This document shows positions 11,840-24,243 of a stretch of 64,000 nucleotides of DNA, piece after piece. Within the stretch, counting starts at the first letter, position 1, and every line of letters starts with the position of its first letter. Source of the DNA: Nicotiana tabacum (lineage: Eukaryota > Streptophyta > Magnoliopsida > Solanales > Solanaceae); the NCBI RefSeq assembly GCF_000715075.1, contig NC_134082.1, positions 57,189,466 through 57,253,465 on the forward strand. The letters run 5' to 3'. The notes beneath the pieces were generated by a model. It was not told the DNA's origin, searched no databases, and was given only the letters and a program-made list of their open reading frames with translations. The position numbers were made by a program, and so were the translations under genes.

Positions 11840-12426
11840 ATGTTAAAAGAATAGTTGTGTTTGATGAGATATGGTCATTGGACCTAGAATGGATACTATC
11901 GGATTTGATTACGGTATATTTGGAAGAATAGTATCGGAAGTTGGCTTAGAAGTTGGCTATGGTTCTTGTCGAATGACGGAGGGATCCAGGACTTGTCAAG
12001 TTGAAGAGTGGTTATGAGTTTCTACATGTTTCTTTCATCATCGGCAGTGTACGAAGGTTTCGAACGAAGTGTTATTTGATATGAGGTTTACTACCGGTCT
12101 CATATTTGTTTTGAGCAGCTACGTTGATAGAGAATTACTGCTATGAGTATGCGAGTGTGTGGTATATCATGTGATTACATCTTGGGTTATGGTACAATAC
12201 AACATGTTCCAACTTATACAGTGTGTATATGCAAAATACGGGTCTTATAAGAAATTCTATATGTTGGAAATTGGGTTCAGTTATATTGTGTTGTTAGGCT
12301 TGCATGGATTGGGGTGATGTAGGATCACCCATGGGTATGTGTATGGTAAGGTTACACTGTGATTTAATGGCTTTGGAATGACTCTAGGGACGTTCAAAGA
12401 CGAACATATATTTATGTGGGGGAGAA
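11840..12426 (+). other. Resumed 3' spacer and polypurine tract of second chromovirus copy
   Basis: Continues the spacer interrupted at 7472 and matches 2850-3401, including the block around GGATCACCC and the GACGAAC(A/G)TAT motif. Polypurine tract at 12416-12426. Confidence 0.8.
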
Positions 12427-13663
12427 TGCAACAACCCGACCAATCTTTCTAAGAAATTGCATTACGTTCAGCTGTTTGGAGTCTTGAGTAGCTTTATATT
12501 ATGTATTATGACTTGCGTGTATGGTTGGTTTTGGTTTTTGAGTGGTTCGGGATTAATTTGGAAGAATAATTTTCATTTAGAAACTTTATGTTGGAAGTGT
12601 TGACCAACGTTTGACTTTTGGTTAAAGAAACAAATCGGGTTTTAATTATTCCAATAGGTTTGTATGATGATTTTGGACATGTCCACAAAGTTTGGTTAAA
12701 TTCTAGTGAGTTTTGGTTAAGTTTGGGTTGTATGGTGATTGCTTTCGCTTTCAACGTCTAGATTGATAGGTACCGTACAGTGCTTAGTGACTGAGTGTGC
12801 TAAGTGATTGAGCGTGATGAGCAGGAGTGTGAGACAGTGAGATTACGTACTCTTAGAGTGTGAGTACATGAGTTCATTACTGTGATGCATTGCATTTGAC
12901 ATGCATACTTGATATACTGCCATAAAGATACATTTCCTCATGTTACACGGTTTTTGACATTCATTACTTCACATGCACATTGACATGTAAGCATAGAGAT
13001 ATACTTTCCTCATGCAATCTGATAATGAAACATCTTATCTAACGTTGAAAGTTTTTGGGAAAAATCATTATTTTCGGATATACTCATATTTTGGTGATTT
13101 CGATGAAACAATTGGGTTTTACCATTATACCTGAAAAGATGCCTATTTTTCGTAACTGTGGACATTATATTGTTTATATTGAGTAATTACTTGTACTACT
13201 TTTTTATATTGTTACGAGTTGTTCGTGGCTGTTGATGTTGGACTCTTACCATTTTCCAAGGTTAGGTTTGTTACTTATTGCGTATGTGGCGTCAATTGCT
13301 CATACTACACTTCTGCACCTTGCATGAAGATTTTGGAGTTGATGTTGCTATGTATGGAGGGAGATGGCATTGAAGTTGTATTTGCGTTTCGGCTATAGCA
13401 ACCTCTTGTTCTTGGTATCTTTGGATTTATAAATCTTTTTTTGTATGTTTCAAATAGATGATATATTTATTTCATATCTGCTTTCTTATCCCTAAGTCTT
13501 AGGAGCTCATGATTTGTACTACCAGTCCTTGTGGAGTTGTATAAATTAAGTTATTTCATTTTTGACTCTTACCATTATTATTATATTATGGTTATTGCTA
13601 ATTGGCTTAACTAGCGGGTTGGGTTAGGTACAATCACGTCTAGTTGGATTTTGGGTTGTGACA
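12427..13663 (+). repeat. 3' LTR of second chromovirus copy
   Basis: TGCAACAACCCGACC to GGTTGTGACA, 1237 bases. It is shorter than the other LTRs of this type and lacks the palindrome cluster and TATA region, so an internal deletion around 12760 is likely. From 12760 on it resembles 38600-39447. Confidence 0.85.
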
Positions 13664-13960
13664 GAGCACGACAACGAAGTCCATGGTGACACACTTCCAC
13701 TTCCACTTGGGAATATCAACCGCCGAAGAAAACCACCCGGTCGATTATCCTTGTACTTCACTTGTTGACAATTTAGGCATCGAGCTACATACTCAACTAT
13801 GTCGTTCTTCATCCTCCACCACCAATAGTGCTGCCTCAGGTCTTGATACAGCTTAGCGGCACCAGGATGAATGAAGTACCGTGAACTATTGGCCTCTTGA
13901 AGAATCAAGTTAAGCAAACCATTCACATTGGCACACATAACAGACTTTGCATCTGCAACA
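13664..13960 (-). pseudogene. pol: Integrase N-terminal part, cut by an LTR
   Basis: The zinc-binding region is present: HPGAAKLY and, further on, CLNCQQVKY (about 13750-13870). In another frame the next block reads PKWKWKCVTMDF, which holds the first catalytic Asp of the DDE triad (about 13675-13695). Two or three codons later the plus-strand LTR begins. The 5-mer GAGCA (13664-13668) should be the target duplication. Confidence 0.85.
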
Positions 13961-14905
13961 CAATGTCTTCCCCAATAGTAACCTCATTGGCATTGTCGTG
14001 CTGAACTGTGTCCTTGTGGACAAGAAATTGGGGGTCTCATGCTGACGCTATCTGATACGGTCATATAGAGGAGACTGAGAAATCACATAGGCAAGAACTC
14101 GAATGGGCTCCAAAACATCCAATCAAACAAACTGGTTGGCTAAGTCCTGAACATCCAACACAAATGGCCTCTTTACTACCGGTAGATATGCTAAACTACC
14201 CAAACTCTGTGCCGTTCGACTCAAGGTATCGACCACCACATTGGCCTTCCCGGGATGATATAGAATGGTGACATCATAGTCCTTAAGTAACTCTAACCAC
14301 CTCCACTGATGCAAGTTATAATATTTCTGTTTGAATAGATGTTGTAGACTCCGGAGATTGGTAAATACCTCACAAGGAACAATATGCAAATAATGTCGCC
14401 TGATCTTTAATGGACGAACAATGGTTGCCAAACCAAGCCGCAAAATGGATAATTCTTCTCATGGGTCTTTAGAGGTCGAGACGTATAGGCAATCACCCTA
14501 CCATCTTGCATCAACACCACACTAAGGCCAACACATGGAGCATCACAATACACAGTATAAGACACCGAGATTATAGGAAACACCAACACTAGGGATGTAG
14601 TCTAAGAAATCTTGAGCTTTTGAAAGCTCACCTCATACTCCTCAGTCCATCTGAAAGGAGCACCCTTCTGAGTTAATCTGGTCAAAAGTACGTCAATAGA
14701 TGAGAAGCCCTCTGCGAAATGATGATAATACCCGACCAACCCAAGGAAACTTTGGATCTCAGTTGCTGAAGACGGCCTAGGCCAGATTTGCACTACTTCA
14801 ATCTTTTTCAGATCTACCTTGATCCCCTGACTCGACACCACATGACCCAAAAACACCACTGAATCAAGCTAGAATTCACACTTTCAGAATTTTGCATACT
14901 TCTTT
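13961..14905 (-). pseudogene. pol: RT tail and RNase H of chromovirus G
   Basis: Read on the minus strand: VFLGHVVSSQGIKV (about 14810-14855), the RT connection block EIQSFLGLVGYYHHF, then RNase H with YCDAP (Asp present, about 14550), [21 protein letters not shown] and a tether towards integrase. Several frameshifts occur (14600, 14430, 14120). RT palm and fingers are missing. Confidence 0.85.
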
Positions 14906-14944
14906 GATAGGGCAAAAGCTAGCTCATAACCCAAATAATATCAA

Positions 14945-15240
14945 AGTCTACCATACTAAGTAACTATAGTTCAACTCTGGTCTCAAAACCAACAACAATA
15001 ACAAAACACAATCGATACACACGGTCTACAACAATAGAATATCCCACAAGTATGAACACATAAATAGGAGAAACCAATGAATCATGAGATATATCCAAAT
15101 ACGGAGCAAAGCACAATGATACATATGAACAAGTTGATCCCGGATCAAATAAGACTGATGCATCTCTAAGGAAAATCGGAACCATACCTATAATGCCCGA
15201 GTTTGAAGCAATTATCTCTGTCTTACCTGGAAAAGTATAA
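14945..15240 (-). pseudogene. pol: Aspartic protease of chromovirus G
   Basis: VLFDPGSTCSYVS with catalytic Asp near 15146, then the flap region and MVDFDII near 14950. In relatives a GMDWLSP block and the whole RT follow; here the sequence jumps within about 50 bases to the RT tail, so 14906-14944 holds a deletion junction. Confidence 0.82.
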
Positions 15241-15377
15241 AATATGGCTTGGCCTCAACTTCAAGGGAGACCTCTACTCTCCCGTCCCCCTCAACTAGTT
15301 GGTTATGCAGGTGGAGCGGCAACTAGAGCAGAAATCATGGCCTGAGAAGTCTATGGACCTGATTGAATCCGTGGAGC

Positions 15378-16650
15378 CTAAGTAGATTGTGGAGGTGCAC
15401 CCCTACCGAGTCTGGGGCAGTCTTTAACCATATGGTGGGTATCACTACACTCAAAGAAAACTCTCAGTGGGAATGGCGGTTGGGACTCGCTCAGGCCTGG
15501 TTGGATGGATTTACCGCTGATGGCACCCCGTGCAGGAGGTGCACTAGAAAGTGGCTGAGCAAAGTGTGTAACTTGAGACCTCGGAACAATCGGAGCACCA
15601 CTAGAAGTTAGAAGTTCTAAATGAACTGGAGGGGTCACATAGCCCATACCATGATGGGCTGTAGCTGCAGCGCGACCACCACTAAATCCTCATGTACAAC
15701 GAGGCCTCTTGGCCTCCCAATCATTTCTCTCAGTGCCCCGCATACCCTCCAACTTCTATTCAATCTCAACTACCTACTGATATAGAGTATTTGTCTCTAA
15801 CTCTCTAGCCATATTGAATCTAATAGCATAGTTTATCCCCTCAATAAATTGATAGACTCGATCCCCGACAGTAGAAACTAGGGCAGGTGCATTCTTGGGA
15901 AAATCAATAAATCAGACAGCATACTCTGACACTGTCATACTACCCTGGCGCAACTACTCAAACTCTGCGCGCCATGCATTCTGAAGGGTCTGAGGAACAA
16001 ACTCCCTCAAGAAAAAATCTGAAAATCTATCCTATGTAAATGAAGCTGCCTCAGCTGGCTACCCATCTCATATGCTCGACATCACTGATATGTCCCTCCC
16101 TTTAGCTGGAATGTAGTAAAAGCAAACTAATTATCTCCACAATACCCATACTACAGAGAATATGGTGGCATTTCTCAAGAAAACCATGTGCATCCTCTGA
16201 AGAAAAATCGCTGAAAGTAGGAGGGTGGTATTTCTTGAACCTTTCAAGCCTAAGCCGCTCCACCTTGGATGTTGTCACCCTAGCCACGGGCTGAACCAGA
16301 GCAACAGGCTGTACCAGTGTAATCTCTAGGACCTGATCAACCTAGACCCACTACTTTGGGGTACGAGCCGTGGGAGTCTTTGCCCCTCACCTAGCTTGAG
16401 ATGTGGCTGGCGCAAGTGGGCAACCCCGCTTGAGCTAATTTACTGAACATGCTCAGGAACTGTGCGAGGGTATCGTGAAGTGCTAGGGTGGCAATAGGTG
16501 CCTGTCCCCCGACTAAAGCTATTGGTGGCTTTTCTATCACTTCTGGGGCAGGTGCTCTGGCTGCACCACGTGCCCTTCCTCGGCCTTTGTCCCTGTCCCG
16601 ACCTCTCGTGGATCTAGGAGGGGGCAGGGGTGTCAGATCGAGTAGTGTGT
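15378..16650 (-). pseudogene. gag: Gag remnant of chromovirus G
   Basis: The block KYHPPTFSDFSSEDAHGFLEKC lies at about 16160-16240 and the zinc knuckle at about 15425-15470. The knuckle's first Cys is replaced by Phe (FFECSDTHHMVKDC), which would break zinc binding. Many stops. Its N-terminal part near 16500-16620 is rich in Pro and Arg. Confidence 0.75.
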
Positions 16651-16846
16651 GTCCTCACCATATATGAGAAAATAGAAAGTCAAAGATTTAGTTTTCGAAA
16701 TCAGCCACTTCACACGATAAGGAATCAAAGAAGTGAAGTTTTCCTAACAGTTTTGTAGCCTCTCGATGATAAGCAAAGACGTCTTCGTACTAATATGCAA
16801 GACTCTACTAGACCTGCTTATAACTCATAAAACCTATGAACCTAGA

Positions 16847-16858
16847 GCTTTGATACCA
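16847..16858 (-). other. PBS, initiator tRNA-Met type
   Basis: Reads TGGTATCAAAGC on the minus strand, one base off the usual TGGTATCAGAGC, two bases from the LTR edge. Confidence 0.85.
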
Positions 16859-16860
16859 AC

Positions 16861-19800
16861 ATATCAGGATCCCACTTTCCCTCTGTAAGATATCATGATG
16901 GCACCTAGTCTCTACGACTCGGTAAGCCTAACAAATAATAATAACTTGGCAGAAACAATTTATCAAAATACTAAAACAAAATTGAATACCGATATAAACT
17001 CCTGCTACAAAATATTATCTCAACACTACGCATCCTAAAATTGGTGGAGCTGAGTCATAGCTCTATAGAATAAATCTAATATAACTACTACATCACTATC
17101 TGAAAGAACAACAACGGTAACAGGAAAAAAAGGAACGTGACTCAGAGGCCTATAGATATAGAGCAAGTATACATTGAAGTCTCTCAAGAAACATCTAAGA
17201 ATAATCTCTAACCACCGGCACGAGCAAACGTGCTTGGACCTGCACAAAAATATGCAGAAGTATAGTATGAGCACATCACAACGGTACCCAATAGGTATCA
17301 AGCCTAATGTCAGTAGAGTAGTGACGAGGCCAGGTCAAGACACCTTCTAGGATATAAATAAATAGTATGAAAATTTAATATGAATATGTAATTGAAAGTG
17401 AAGAAACAACTTATACGAAACAAGATGATATCATGAACTAGTATCGGAAATCAACAATGGAAATAGCATAAAATAAGAAACTAAAAAGGCTACAATGATC
17501 ATGTATGGACAACAACTGCTAGAACATTAAAGAATGAAACAACAAGAAATATTCCCACCAGAACACTTTGCAACATGAAATAAACAGCAAGAATCACAAC
17601 GAGGTACTGCCTCACATATAATGAAACCAAAATCGAGGTACCGCCTCATATAATCAATAATCACAACCGAGGTACCGCCTCCTATTCACATTTCTCAATT
17701 TCAATCACAATCTTTGCTTATACCACCATGTGAGCCTTACATTTGAAATATGTTTTGAAAAATAGTTTTCCTGAGATAGCTACACGCACTTTAGCGCACC
17801 TTATCACGCCATGTGGCTTCACGTAGTTCCCTTACAAGCAACATACATATAAGTCTCACCTTATAATGTTGCATGAAAATTAACCCCAAGCCTTATACCA
17901 TTGCATGTGCGTCAATATCATTTCACAATAACAATTCGCACTATAAGTGCCCATATATCACAACTTGCCAACAATAACAACAATACAAATGTTTCTACAA
18001 CAATAGCCCATGGCTCCACCATAACATATATAAGAATATCAACAACAATAATGAATGGAAATTCTCAATAAGATAGATGTCTCAATAATAACTAACTTCG
18101 TCTCAATGTGTTAATGACATTCACAACTTCAACACCAATTAACTGAACAATGAGAAAAATAATATTTAACAACGATATTAGATAAGACTAACTCACAATA
18201 AAAGAGATAACATTTAGCAATAAGTTTCAAATAATGGGAATCAACAAGGAAAGGGATGACATGAACAATTACTTCAAGTAAATGATAGTAAATAAGGAAA
18301 TAGATAACATAACCAACAACTTCAAATAATGATAATTAACAATGAAGAGATAACATGTAACAATAAAGGAGGTAACAAGTTCAACTAAGGCGTGGGAGCA
18401 AATGATCAATTAGGAGGCAGAACAAGTATTAAAGAAATCATTTAAGGCATGTAAAGATGGACTAACACAAGTACGAATAGAGTGACTAAAAGAATTAGAA
18501 CATGATATGGCATTCAATTAAAGCATGAAAAGAGTCTAAGTAGCCTAAACTGGTCAATTAGCACGTACAACCCGTGTACCCACTCGTCACCTTGCGTACA
18601 CAGATTTCACATAGGACAAATGAATCAATCAATATCAATCCTAAGGGGTAGTTTCCCCACACGAAGTTAGGCAAGACACTTATCTCAACTAGGCCAATTC
18701 AACATTCGAACATAATTTTTTCCGTAAAATCCACCTCCACACAGCTCAAGTCTAACCAAAATCGACTTAATATTATCAAATAATACTAGAAAATTCAATT
18801 GTAATAGATAAAGCTAAGATTTAATACTATTCTCAAAAAGTCAACAAAAGTCAATTGGAGCCAGCCTGATCAAAACCAAGATTCAATGGTAGATTTCGTC
18901 AAACCCATGACTCTACGAGTTCATATATGTGATTAGATCAAAATCTGAGTCCAAATTGACTCGTAAAACTCAATTTCTTATTTTTTAAGAACTTGATGAA
19001 GTTTCACAAATTTTCACTTTAATTCACATAATTTTGATGTTAAAATCAATATTTGTTGATGAAATTTTATTAGAAATAAATTAGAATCATTTTTCTCAAG
19101 GTCTGTAGATGAAAATCTCCTCCCCAAATCGCCTCCTACCGAATCTAGGGTTCAAATTGAGATAATGATAGAAAAAAATCCCGACTTTCATCCCTTATGT
19201 TTAATTGCAATAATCGCAATTGCGATGTGGATTCACAATTAAAATTAAAACCTCGCAATTGTGGTATGAAGGCCTGGGGAGCTTCTTTGCAAATGCGAAG
19301 ATGGGTTTGCAATTGCGAACCATGCTCCCCTCATAATTACGATAAAAATCATCGCAAATGTGAACCTATCCATCCTAGACTTGCTTCACAAATGAGACCA
19401 AGGAATCACATTTAAGATACGTATAGAATTCCTACAATGTCGCAACTGCGACCTTGGTGTTTGCAATTGTGACACCAGAGGGCACCAGACACCAAACTAG
19501 AATTTTCTGTCCAAAACACTTTTGGAATGTGTCTGAAACTCATACGAGCCCTCGGGACTCCAAAACACACATCCACACAAGTCTACAAATATCATAAGAA
19601 CTCACTCGCATGACAAAAACACAAAAATATCATCTAAAACTACAAATCAAACACTAAAACACATTTTAAGTCCCAAAAATTTTGTAGAAAAGTTCTAAAT
19701 ACAATAACAAACCTATTTTAAGTCCCAAAATTAAATTCCAAGCTCGATAGCTAAAAGTCAACCTCCGGTCAAACTTTTCAACCTCAAATTGTCAAATTTC

Positions 19801-20114
19801 GGGAAATTAACATAAATCAACCTACGAACTTTCAAAATCAACTTCGGGCATATGCTCAAGTCAGAAATCACGATATAAAGCTATTAGAGTCATAAAACAC
19901 ATTTCTAGGGTCATTTTCACAAATGTCAAAGTTTTATCAATATTTTCCAATTTAAACTTCTAAGTTAAGGATCAAGGGTCCAAATCAACCCGAAAACGTT
20001 CTAGAACAAAACTAACCAACCCTACAAGTCATAAAATCATAAACACATGTGCGTGAAGCAATAAAAGGGGATAACAGGGAACTATTACACAAAACGACCA
20101 ATCAAGTCGTTACA
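16861..20114 (-). repeat. 5' LTR of chromovirus G
   Basis: 3254 bases. On the minus strand it starts TGTAACGACTTGATTGG (20114) and ends next to the PBS. A cluster of TCGCAATTGCGA-like words (19205-19480) precedes a weak TATA-like CATAAGG near 19190. An irregular GAGGTACCGCCTC word recurs three times at 17600-17672. Confidence 0.8.
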
Positions 20115-20632
20115 CCTAGTAAACCATCAACAAAGTAGTAACAACCATGAAGAAATCAACTAAGATTTCTCTTTATGATTCATTGACAAATAAATCACAA
20201 AATTATGTAGTAACATCTACCAGATACCATTTATCCTCTCATATTCCACATAAAAAAAATCTTAAATACTCTTCTTCAAGAGAGAGAGTCATCTTGAAAA
20301 TTATCAATATATTTAAATGCAGTAAATTTATAGCAAATAACTTGTAACAAGTCATGATGGTAACCGAAAAATATTATAGAACACATAAAAGAAAAAAAAT
20401 CCACTAGACAACTCTAAGTGTTTACACGATATATTAGTAGCTAAGCTTGATTTCCATGAAAAGTGAGAAACATATGCATGTTCAGTACTTATTAAATGAA
20501 TCAATACACCTGATCAAATCATTTCAGTTCACAGAAATATATCCTTTTTTTTAAAATATTATATCTAAATATAGATTTAAAAGAAATTACTAAGGTCATC
20601 TTCAGTTAAATGGAGTTAACGAGTATTTCTAC
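20115..20632. other. AT-rich sequence without a recognisable feature
   Basis: Flank between the minus LTR end and a solo LTR. No coding, RNA or repeat signal I can support. Confidence 0.5.
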
Positions 20633-23425
20633 TGTAACGATCCGACCGGTCGTTTTTCTTTCTAGAATTCCGTTCCCTAAATAAGACTTCTCGTTCATGC
20701 TTTTACTGTTTATGACTTGCAGGGATGGTTAGTTCGGGATTTGGAAGGGTTCATGTTGAAATCGGAACACTTGGTTCCTTAAGGTTGGCTAAAAAGGCTA
20801 AGTTTGACCTTGTTCAACATTTTGAGCAAATGATCTTAGAATCAAGATTTGATGGTTCTAATAGGTTTGTATAATTATTTTGGACTTGGGCATACATTCG
20901 GATCGGGTTTTAGATGACCCGAGAGCGTTTTGGTACCTAATAGTGGAAGTTGGTTGTTTGAAGGTTTTTGAAGTTCTGTAAATTGGCTTTGGAGTAGGTT
21001 TTGGTGATATCGAGGTTCAAATGAGATTCCAAGATTGGGAATAGTTCTATAAAGTCATTTAAGACTTGCACATGAAATTAGGTGTCATTCCGACTAGTTT
21101 AAATACGTTTCGGCGCATTGGGAGTAAATTTAAGAACTTGAAGTTCCTATTTATTATTCAATTGGTTTGGGGTTTGATTCTTAGTTTTGATGTTATTTTG
21201 TGCATTCCGAGAGTTTGGGTGAGCCAATTTTATGATATCCAAATTGTTGGTATGTTCGGGCGGGGATCCAGGAGCTCCAGGTGTTAAACGGACGAGGCTC
21301 AGATCAAGTTTTGACTTGAGGGAAAATGCTAAAGCTACAACTTCTTATGTAAACGCACCTGCGCTTGGCCAGCCCGAGGTGCGAGCTCGTAGGTACGAGC
21401 CATGATCCGCAGAAGTGGACAAGCTAAGGGAGGCCAGCGATTGCATAAGCTGGCAAGAGACCAAACCTGCGAAGGCAGTCATCGCAGGAGCGGGCAGTGC
21501 CACATGTGTGCACTTTTTGCCATTGGTGCGGGTCCGCAGGCACGATCGCTGGAGCGCCAAAGTGAAAGAAGGCTACTTGGAATTTGTCAGCACCTGCATA
21601 ATTTGGTCTGCAGAAGCGGAACCGCAGGTGCGGTAGTGGCAACGCAAGTGCGAAAATCGCAGAAGGTAGACCACTTTATTTGATTCGAGACTTAGGCATT
21701 TTTGTTCATCTCTTACACTTCTTGGGCCGATTTTTGAGGTGGTTAGAGAGGGATTTTCATTAACTAATAGAGGTAAGTAATTCCTACCAAATGTGAGTTA
21801 AATACATAGTTTTTAGGTTAAATACATAGCTTATGGTTAGACTATAACATGTAAATTAGTGAAAATCATAGGTTTAGGTGAAAACCTAGGGTTTTGATAA
21901 AAAGAGGATTCGATCATGCAATTTGTTATGAGATTTTGTGATAATCATATATTTGATTTCATGAGGTGGGTAACAAATTTCCTCAAAAATTTCTGGAATC
22001 CGAGCACGTGGGCCGGGGGTGAATTTTAGAAATCCTACACTTGGGGTTGTGTAATCCCTTTAATAGTTGGAATATGAACTTTTGAACATGTATTGATTAA
22101 TTTATATACCATTTGATTAGTTTTAGATTGTTCGGTACTGAATTGAGGATTTGAGCACAATCATTGACCGGAAAGTAGGCTTTAAGACGATGTTAGTCTA
22201 TTTTCTAACCTTGTAAGAGGGAATTAACCCCATAGCTTAATTGATTAATATGTGCTCCTATTTGTTCGGGTTACGTACGGACGAAGTGACGATAGTCCAT
22301 ACGTAGCTACTAACTATACTATTGTCCGGGTAGTCTAGGACCCATACCATGCTATACATACGATGTTTGCACCCAACTTGTTAACTTAATTGCTTAAATC
22401 ATATTGGAATTTGATAAAAGAATATTAAAAGATTAAATTTTATTTACTTAAATTCTTTGACGTGTCACTTGACTATTATTGAGAATTGGTGTTTTTTTAA
22501 ATATTAGCCTCTTAATAAATCATAAATCGGCTAGTATAAAGTACTATTCTCTTTTGTGGAGCGGGCCGAACGCCTCGGTAGCAGATAGATGCATCTATGT
22601 TTTGTATCGTTCGACCCTCGGCAGTGCACAATTTAAATATTTTATGTTGGATCGGGCTGTATGACCTCGGCATAAATTGCGCGTAATAAATCTTTGGAAC
22701 TGATTAAAATTGATATTGCTTCATTGGCTTGAGATATAAATTGTTAAATGATGGAAGCAAACTTGGAATTTATTATTATTGAGAGGATTGCCTAGTATTT
22801 TCCTGTGATTTAGCTTGCAGCTATATTTATGTAATCCATGTTTAATTAAAATTTTGACATTTCATTGTTAGTCCATAGTAAGTGCCAAAGTCGACCCCTC
22901 GTTACTACTTCATTGAGGTTAGACTGGATACTTACTGGGTACATGTTGTTTATGTACTCACGCTACACTTTTGCACTAAATGTACAAGATCTGAGGTAGG
23001 TGCATCTGGATATCAGTCCGACACGCTCCCTGATTCCCCAAACTTCGTGCCGAGCTACTCTCCTGAGCCCGTTCTGCAGCATCCGAAGTCTTTCTTTTGC
23101 TTGTATTTTCTTTCTATTTCACTTAAGACAATAGAATAGTATTTTTTTTGTATATTCTACTAGTTGCTTATACACTTGTGATACCAGGTCTTGGAACACA
23201 CTAGTAGACTTGTGATTTTGGTTTATTTCTATGGTTATGATTGCACTCAGTTGCTTTTGTTTTATTTATTTTGAATCTGTTATTTCTTAAATCTTTTAAA
23301 TTAAGAAAAGTTTAATTACTTGAAAATCTATTAAAAAGGGGAAATTACGAGGTTAGTTCACTGTCGGCTTGCCTAACGACGGCGTTGGGCGCCATCACGG
23401 CCTATAATAGAATTGGGTCGTGACA
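20633..23425 (+). repeat. Solo LTR of a chromovirus, 2.8 kb
   Basis: TGTAACGATCCGACC to GGGTCGTGACA, 2793 bases, with no PBS or polypurine tract next to it. Flanking 5-mers TCTAC (20628-20632) and TCGAC (23426-23430) differ at one base, which fits a target duplication and origin by LTR-LTR recombination. Contains a GC-rich palindromic cluster (21345-21660), a weak TATA (21674-21681) and a perfect AGGTAAGT donor (21771). Confidence 0.88.
21345..21781 (+). promoter_or_regulatory. Promoter region of the solo LTR
   Basis: Words such as CCGCAG, GGTGCGGG and GCGGAACCGC recur over 300 bases, followed by CTTTATTT (21674-21681) and a consensus 5' splice donor whose GT is at 21773, about 100 bases downstream. 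Same layout as 4096-4490. Confidence 0.5.
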
Positions 23426-23823
23426 TCGACCAATTAAAAATCATAGCAAATTTTTACAATATCTCTGACCAAATGCTTTCTTATATACATGTGAATAATG
23501 AATTACTATGTAATTTTTTTTATGTCTATTAATTTCCCATTTGTGGTGACATAACAGCTACTATACCAACTTGAATTAATATAAAATATGAAACATGTAT
23601 TAAGACATACTTGGAAGATATAAGAAAATAAACCTTAAAATAGTAATGGAAAGGATTAGAGCCTCATGCTATAACTTATTATGAAATAAAAGTAATATGA
23701 AAAAAAACAATGTAATTAACTATGACTAATAATAGAGGAGAATGATAACATTAGAAGAGAGGATTGATTTCTTCATTTTAGAGTCTTTCAAATTGGTTAT
23801 AGAAATATTTGATTGTTACAAAA

Positions 23824-23911
23824 CCAATCCAAAACCTATTATGAATATAGAACTAATCTGAAACCTGTTATGAATACATAGCCAATTCAAAACCTTTTAT
23901 GAATACATAAT
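23824..23911 (+). repeat. 29-bp tandem repeat, three copies
   Basis: Units start at 23824, 23853 and 23882, each of the form CCAATYCAAAACCT..TATGAATA. A few substitutions separate the copies. Confidence 0.8.
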
Positions 23912-24116
23912 TCATCGTTGAATCCACTTGCAGGATTTATAACAAATAGTCTTTTTATATACTTTTTGATAAAAAATGTACAAGCTAGCAATTTTTACTA
24001 GCCAATGTTCAATAATTTATTGAAAAGTAGTCACTTTTAATGTGAAAACATCATATTGCTATGAGTTTCAAATTTAAATAAGTTAAAAATCTTTTATACT
24101 GTCCTTATTTTTAAAA

Positions 24117-24243
24117 TCCACCATAGTATCATGAATTTCGAACTTAAGAAAAGTAAAACTTCGACATAGTGTCCTGAATTCAATATCTATGTCACAAAGT
24201 CTTGCCTTTTTAAGTTCGAAATCTATGACAATGTCATGGTTCA
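24117..24243. repeat. Imperfect 120-bp inverted repeat (MITE-like hairpin)
   Basis: Arms around TTTCGAACTTAAGAAAAG (24136-24153) and CTTTTTAAGTTCGAAA (24206-24221) are complementary with one or two mismatches. Inside them GACATAG (24163) pairs with CTATGTC (24187), and weaker pairing extends outwards to about 24117/24243. No clear target duplication seen. Confidence 0.55.

Larger units (their letters stand above)
13664..20114 (-). mobile_element. Chromovirus G, minus strand, interrupted by the plus-strand copies
   Basis: 5' LTR (16861-20114), initiator-tRNA-Met PBS, gag, protease, RT tail, RNase H and the start of integrase are in order on the minus strand. Integrase stops exactly where the plus-strand LTR ends at 13663. 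The remainder and the 3' LTR should lie left of the window. Most of RT, including its catalytic aspartates, is deleted. Confidence 0.85.

Noticed and set aside
19197..19415. Plus-strand open frame of 72 codons
   Set aside because: It lies within a minus-strand LTR over the palindrome cluster; Cys/Asn-rich translation is a by-product of the repeated word.
20147..20347. Open frame of 66 codons in AT-rich flank
   Set aside because: No motif, no start context or neighbouring exon; consistent with chance.
22882..23139. Open frame of 85 codons
   Set aside because: Inside the 3' part of a solo LTR; no domain and not conserved in form in the other LTRs.
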